Shown one piece after another: positions 1 to 64,000 of a DNA stretch of 64,000 nt. The DNA is taken from NCBI GenBank assembly GCA_905160935.1, contig CAJHZI010000794.1, positions 2,181,501 through 2,245,500 of the forward strand. Reading direction: 5' to 3'. The translations under genes and the position numbers were made by a program. The first letter of the stretch is position 1. Each line of letters begins with the position of its first letter. The DNA is from Enchytraeus crypticus. Lineage: Eukaryota; Annelida; Clitellata; Enchytraeida; Enchytraeidae. The notes below the pieces were generated by a model that saw only the letters and a list, made by a program, of their open reading frames with translations, had not been told where the DNA came from and searched no databases.

Positions 1-213
1 TTTCGATACCACGTGTTTAAACCGTTACCAAATTTAGTCCATTTTCCGTATAACCAGGTCAGCGAATGTCCGAGACTTAACTCTCAGATAAGCCAACAAA
101 TAGCCTAATACTTAAGCGAAGTCTACGGCAGTAACTTCTGATGCGAAAACAGAAACTTCAGTTTGATAGCTTTAGCAAAACCACGAAACATGCAGATTAG
201 TAGTAGTTTGTAC

Positions 214-58313
<58,100 letters not shown>

Positions 58314-58319
58314 AGCCAG

Positions 58320-58725
58320 ATATTACAATTTTTCTTCTTTTTACCAAATATTACTTCATTATCCAAATATCTAACTTCAAAGTGAAAGGATCTTCTGGCC
58401 TCTAAGTTTCTAATTATACTTTGAAATTATTTCTAATAAACTCAGTTTGGTTTTACTAAACAAAGTCGAAGGTCAGCATTATCCAATTGCTATCCATTTG
58501 TTAATCCAAGTATTAAAATACTGACTATAAATTCAGAAGGCACCTACAAGTAATAAAATACTAAAACTACAATATCTGCCAACTAATTAAATTTCTGAAA
58601 AATATCACTAATATTAATTAACTAATATTTATAAAATATTAAATTTACAAAAATTGATGTAATTGTGACCGACTATTACATTACTATATAACTAATTTAA
58701 TAGTAGTCAGTTAAATGAGAGTATC
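58320..58725. other. Presumed 5' UTR and proximal promoter region
   Basis: AT-rich sequence upstream of the start codon. I see no clear TATA box at a sensible distance and cannot place the cap site. An upstream noncoding exon is possible. Confidence 0.4.
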
Positions 58726-58726
58726 T

Positions 58727-58830
58727 TCTTCTTCTAGTGCACTGCCTAACAACAAGTCAATGGCATATAATTCCTCCACATACTTCTATTTCCTGCCATT
58801 TTCTTCATATCAACATAGGAATAGGAGATT
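58727..58830 (-). mobile_element. RTE-like LINE 3' end, diverged
   Basis: TTCTAGTGCACTGCCTAACA, ATGGCATATAATTCCTCCAC. Confidence 0.7.
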
Positions 58831-59224
58831 ATGAGTAAATACAATATTTATTCAGTAATGAGTATAATAGTCTTTAATAATAAAAATGTCATCAGACAAA
58901 TGAAATTAAAGAAACTAACTCATGAACTTAAGTAGTATCTAACGCAAACAATATCTGGCACAAATATATAAAATTCTTAAAACTACACAGAGAAATAAAT
59001 ATCTATATATATGCACAGTAAACTATTTAACACTAGTTAATTAGTAACATTGGTCTGCTAATTCTGTAGTGTTTTTTGTCTTAATACACATTTCTATAGT
59101 ATTTCTCGAATTTTCAGTTGTATGTTTGCTCTTGCGTGATTGCTGGCTGTCAACTAGATACGGATGCCCTCTTCGATGACCTAGTGTATGTATGTGTACT
59201 TGTATGTGTACTTTCAATAAACAT

Positions 59225-59227
59225 AGT

Positions 59228-59261
<34 letters not shown>

Positions 59262-59262
59262 A
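59225..59262. repeat. (CT)n microsatellite, possible LINE tail
   Basis: It follows TGTGTACTTTCAATAAACAT, which looks like a retroposon 3' terminus. Confidence 0.6.
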
Positions 59263-59829
59263 TGCATTGCAAAGTTCTAGAGAATTCATTCCATTTCCTT
59301 AATTCTACTGCAAAACTACAAAACTGCACTTTACAGAGAAGCTATACACTGTCTACACTCCTGTAGAACTTTCTCGATAATGAGGCAAGAAATTCAGACT
59401 TGTAACTCTTGTAGTTCACTAACTAGCCAGTAGAATAAACAAAAGCAGAATAAGATAGCAGTCAGGGACAGAAACCATACTGACTAAAGTATTGATAAGA
59501 AACTGATGCAAACTTTGCAAAGTAATCCTATACTGGGGTTTGCTGCTATAACGCTATATAGAAGAATAGTTCGGTGCTTAATTAAATTCAAACTAATTCA
59601 ATTTACAACAGTCTAAGCAGAAATCTCTAGCACCTAGGCTAGATGTTTTACTGAACTACTAAAATAAGTTAACAAAAAAACAGTCAATCCACCAACAGGT
59701 AAAATTTATATAGGACTCTGCTATCAAAATCAAACATCATTCACCAACTGTGACAATAAAAGTAGTTGGGCACAGCAAAGACATTTTAACTAAAGACATT
59801 TTAACTAAATCATCAGCATGGACATTTTG

Positions 59830-59962
59830 GAGCCAGTGGAGATGTCGGTAAGTTATTCGACTGTGGATCAGTATGTGTGGGGTTCAAATCCTGGGCTCGC
59901 CCGTCACTGACATCCTTTTGAGCGAGGAAACTGACGTTAATATTAGCTTCTTTAAACATTCT
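59830..59962 (+). mobile_element. tRNA-derived SINE, family A
   Basis: GGAGCCAGTGGAGATGTCGG, GGTTCAAATCC, GAGCGAGGAAACTGACGTTA. Confidence 0.88.
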
Positions 59963-60224
59963 AATGACATTTAATTTCTTCTATAGTTTTACTTGAAATA
60001 CGACAGTGCTCAGTTCAATACTATCATGTTATTAGAGGGACTCTAGCAATCTGAGGTGACCCTATTCCTATAATTAGTGTTAGGCAAATCTATGTATAGT
60101 ACCGAGGACATAGGAGTAAACATGTCAAACAGCCACAGTGGCATGACTAATGATTTCAGAACAGGGCATTAGAAAAAAAAAGAGCATATATTAGATGAGC
60201 ACAAACGTTTAACAGGAGGTTATA

Positions 60225-60415
60225 GAGGAGCCTACAATAAGGTAAACTAGATAAGCCTAAAACAAAATGAGCCCAAAACATGGCATGCTAGATTAGCCTA
60301 AAACAAAATATTCTATAAGAAATTAAAACAGGGCATGCTAGATACGCCTAAAATGGGCCAGTTAGAGGAGACTAAATCGGGGAATGCTAAGTGAGTATTG
60401 AACAAAGTATGCTAG
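60225..60415. repeat. Degenerate 35-55-bp tandem repeat
   Basis: Units contain GCATGCTAGATTAGCCTAAAA and AACAAAATG variants. Confidence 0.65.
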
Positions 60416-60419
60416 ATGT

Positions 60420-61280
60420 TAAATTAGGTTTTAGGCTATTAGAAGTACTTAGATGTATACGAGATCGGCTGCGTCTAAATGCTTTATTCTTAGCATGATG
60501 GAAGTTCTAATACAAAGCTTGTGGTGTCATGGTATGCTATGTATATTTCCGCAACAAAATGGCGATATCAGTATGATTCTTACTACTGCATAATGTCATT
60601 CAAACGTTGCAAAGAAAGTAACCTAGGAGCTTGTGACCATACAGTACAACGATGAATTTTCATAGAGTAAATTATACCGCAAAATCCAGTATACACTCTA
60701 AAGACTCTAACTAAAAGATCAAAAAAAGTAAAAGGCTTTTAAATACAAGTAAGCTTAGGTTGAGCATATTTAGTACTGTTCTGTAATATTGATGAGCTAC
60801 ACAGATTTAGTACTGTGTGAGCATTCGTAATTTCAAAATAAAATTAATGCGTTGATCGAGAAAACTACGAAAAGTTATAGTATGACTTGGAGAGCTTTTG
60901 TGTAACACTTTTCATTAAATTGAAATTCATACCAGTATGAAATATATTTGACTAACAATTAGGATATTTTTAGACCGGCGAATCTAATATACTGGAAAAT
61001 TAAATGTTGCTCGAATTAAAAACTCTAATTTTTCAAGTTAACATATTTCGGTATACGCAACACGATTGCATTAGTTGTTTCTACGCATTCATAAAATATC
61101 TAAATTGTAAATACATTCTTGCAGTAAAATTTGAAATTCAAATCAACATATAGCTCTATTAGGCGTATCTTTGAGGGCATAAATTTACTGAATAGAAACT
61201 TCGTAAAGTTTATCAACTCTGTAAATGTCAACAACATAGAGATGTAATACGTGCTAAATTAGAGTAAATTAATTCTAGTA
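60420..61280. other. 5' flank segment with nothing recognised
   Basis: AT-rich; no coding signal. Confidence 0.55.
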
Positions 61281-61282
61281 CT

Positions 61283-61412
61283 GTCGTCTATGACAACATC
61301 GAGCACTATTGAGACAAATCCAAGCCGGTGAGTAAAAAAAAGGTCCAAAATGGTGCAAGTTTCAAAATTCAAAATTCAGTCCAAAGGTCAAAGAAATTAA
61401 AGAAAAGGAAGT
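61283..61412 (-). mobile_element. Retroposon family C, reverse copy
   Basis: TATGACAACATCGAGCACTA, TCCAAAATGGTGCAAGTTTC. Confidence 0.72.
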
Positions 61413-61834
61413 CTGCGTTCTGGTCGCAACTCATGGTAACTTGATGGTAAAGAGAGATAGAAATAATCAATTAACGTCCATAACTGAGAGAATATATAAA
61501 AATACGATTCTAATAATTCACAGTGCATCATACGAATCAACAATAAGTGGATATGAGAGCTGCGGCTGAATGCAATTCTCAGTACTATATAATTTTATAT
61601 ATTTCAAAATGAGATGTAAAATGGTTCAGAAATATTTACATTAAAAACAAATATTAAAAATTAAGTATCCAGGACTCGGTAATTTAGCTTAATGACATCA
61701 AATAGCTAACTAATAGGCTACTAGTTCCTAGGCTCCGATAAATCAAAATACAATCAGTATCTGATCATATCAGTGTTTATAACAGAAGTTAAGCCTACGA
61801 ATAGGGAAACTACATGAAATAGGAAAGTCTCATT

Positions 61835-61898
61835 TGTCTCACTAGTCTCATTAGTCTCATTAGACTCATTAGTCTCACTAGTCTCATTAGTCTCACTC
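61835..61898. repeat. 9-bp tandem repeat TCTCATTAG
   Basis: About seven units. The same motif recurs more loosely at 62490-62640. Confidence 0.85.
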
Positions 61899-62639
61899 AA
61901 AGATATTTAAAATAGGTAGATATGGCATGACTGTTGTTAAGCGATGCCTGTTTTGTAACAAGAGCGACTTGATTTTCAGCTTGATTCATTTAATCGCGAG
62001 GGTAAACGAAGCCCCTTTGCCATATGTGTATTTAATAGCAATTTCTGTAATTTCAGATATATTTCATGATATTTGGTCTCTGAACGGTTTTAGGATGATG
62101 TAGTGTTGCGCATTTGGGCATACAAATTCCAGAAATCCGGAAACTAAAGAATGAGGAATATCCTTGAAGAGATTTTAAATAAAATTTGTTAGCATTTTGT
62201 ATAATAAAAATATACATCCAATTAATAGGAATTCGTTTCAAATAATTTGTTGTCATGACGATATGTTGGATAGATGTGACGATAAATGTGCTCCTAAAGT
62301 GTTTCATTATCATTCAAAAGCTTCACAAATGTTCAAAAACTACATTATTTATGCCTTTAAATAACGATCAGCTGATATTGTTTACCTCCGGCCAGAAAAA
62401 TTAGTTGTTGGCATCTGTGCAATTCTTGAACTCAATGTTTACAATGGTTCAGATGCCTTTGACACTTCTATGCTTTTTCTTTATTCTATGGTCTCACTAT
62501 AGTCTAATTAGACTCATTAATCTTACTAGACTCATTAGCCTCAATAGTTTCACTATAGTCTCATTAGTCTTAGTAGTGTAATTATTCTCATCGGCTTCAA
62601 TAGTCTTAGGACCTATTAGTTTTATTAATCTTATTACTT

Positions 62640-63175
62640 GTTTAATAATTGCAATACTTACATGGACTGCTTTCCATTGTGCTTGATATTGTGTTACCAA
62701 TAATATCCAGAGTAGAAATTCTTCAGTGTAGGCTGCGTGTATCCGAATTATTCCATTTTATATGCATGTACTTCACAATTTAGGATTACGTTGCATTTCG
62801 TATCCTTAAGACTATGCACAGTAGTTATTCTATAACGTTTTATTTATTATAGATCCTTGCTATCCTTATTAATATCAGGCTTTTACTGGAATATTTTCAA
62901 CTTAAAGAATACTTATACAATTTTAATCACAATTAAATATAATTTTATAACATATAATCGATTAGCCTACTTTAAATTATCAAATTTTTGTTCTCTGTTT
63001 ATCAGACAAGCATGCTGTTAGCTCGGCTATCAAATCGTCACATAGGCAGAGATATGATGAATTAACTTCCAAGACATGTAAAGTGTAAGTAAAAATTCTA
63101 TTTTAAGATATTTTCGTAATGCATAATTAGTATACATAAAAGTCTTACCGGGTAGATATTTCTGGAGCATGTTGA
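62640..63175. other. 5' flank segment with nothing recognised
   Basis: No gene or repeat family identified. Confidence 0.55.
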
Positions 63176-63177
63176 TA

Positions 63178-63305
63178 TTTGGATGACTTGTTGGCATGCA
63201 TGTTGTTCGAGAGCGAATCAGTTTCTTCAGGGTTCAAATCCAGTGCTCTCTCCGTCTCTGACATGCCTTTAAGTAGGAAACTGTCGTTCAACTTGGATTT
63301 AGCTT
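63178..63305 (+). mobile_element. Divergent family A SINE
   Basis: GGGTTCAAATCCAGTGCTCTC, TCTCTGACATGCCTTTAAGT, AGGAAACTGTCGTTCAAC. Confidence 0.7.
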
Positions 63306-63810
63306 AAACTTCATCTGCATTTCATCGTTTGGACTTAGTAGTGGCACTAACTTAAGTTCTATCTACATTTAATCCACATGGAACCAATTATAAGACTGAC
63401 GCACATTCATTATTCTTCTAATCTGAAATAGATATGAATAACAACAAGTACATGTGTAGGCCAATAATTTAAGTCGAAATATAACTTATAAATCAATGTA
63501 AATAAGATAGAATACCGTAAATGAAATCAGATAATTACTGAACGTACTTTAACTAGAGTAGCCTAAAGCTTTGTAAGCCGCAGTACTATAAAACACGCGC
63601 AGTACTACAAACGAGAGAAAGATGGAGGAAGCCGGCTAGAGCAGGCTGAAGAACTTCTCCTGCACTGACGCTAGTCCTGCCGGATACACGTCGGCCATGA
63701 GAACCTAGGAGCAACGCGTCCGTAATATGTGCCTGCATGCACGCCGTGGTGGATTGAGGTGGTAGTGAGGGGTATCCCCTCCCCTCATGCATTGCAGTAA
63801 CAATTAGCGA

Positions 63811-63850
63811 AAAACAACCAACAAATCTATGTATATTTGTTGGTTGTTTT
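63811..63850. repeat. Perfect 15-bp hairpin
   Basis: AAAACAACCAACAAA and TTTGTTGGTTGTTTT with a 10-base loop. It lies right of a small GC-rich patch (63590-63790). Confidence 0.85.
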
Positions 63851-63854
63851 ATAT

Positions 63855-63960
63855 ATATCTTAGTGCACTGCTTACTGGAAGGTCCATGGTATATAACACC
63901 TCCACTGTTCTCTGTCTTTCGCCTTCCTCTTCATTTCCACATTACAATTAATAAGAATCT
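63855..63960 (-). mobile_element. RTE-like LINE 3' end
   Basis: CTTAGTGCACTGCTTACTGG, CCATGGTATATAACACCTCC, CTTCCTCTTCATTTCCACAT. Reverse orientation. Confidence 0.8.
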
Positions 63961-64000
63961 TGCTTCAACCATCTATCATTCAATGCAACAGAGTAGAGAT

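Noticed and set aside
63586-63792. 68-codon minus frame in a GC-richer patch upstream of the gene
   Set aside because: No recognisable features. It could be an upstream exon or chance, and nothing in the sequence decides.

Overview
The window is animal nuclear DNA that is AT-rich and heavily repeated. One large gene on the minus strand fills about nine tenths of it: the 5' half of a dystrophin/utrophin orthologue. Reading from right to left I can place 30 coding exons between 58313 and 214. All have AG/GT borders and matching phases, and together they give one open frame of about 1,574 codons. The start codon (58311-58313) has an in-frame stop four codons upstream. Exons 2-8 encode the tandem calponin-homology actin-binding domain. 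Exons 9-30 encode spectrin-like repeats and Ser/Thr/Gln-rich hinges. The rest of the rod and the WW/EF/ZZ end would lie beyond position 1. The sequence does not identify the species. A single dystrophin-type gene with compact 0.2-12 kb introns and abundant tRNA-derived SINEs and non-LTR retrotransposons suggests an invertebrate metazoan.

Layout: 58.3-64 kb is 5' flank with retroposon debris and no recognisable gene. 45.9-58.2 kb is intron 1, with a non-LTR reverse transcriptase fragment, an RTE-like 3' half and a Tc1/mariner relic. 43.1-45.9 kb holds the CH1 exons. 34.8-43.1 kb is intron 4, with several SINEs and a tiny antisense ORF that begins with a signal-peptide-like segment. 32.2-34.8 kb holds the CH2 exons. 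12.9-31.1 kb is the exon-dense rod, where minisatellites sit against many splice sites. 2.3-12.9 kb is intron 28, with a nonautonomous hAT element (21-bp terminal inverted repeats and an 8-bp target duplication), a GC-rich island with a promoter-like head and two GGTACC-centred minisatellites, and a 158-bp palindrome. 0.2-2.3 kb holds exons 29-30 and a LINE 3' end between them.

The repeats fall into a few families. One tRNA-derived SINE occurs at least eleven times. Several retroposon families each end in their own simple-sequence tail, (AG)n, (TTA)n, (ACT)n, (GAT)n or (AT)n, so many microsatellites here look like retroposon tails. I found no complete second protein-coding gene, no rRNA or functional tRNA gene, no CRISPR array and no recognisable retrovirus or LTR element.
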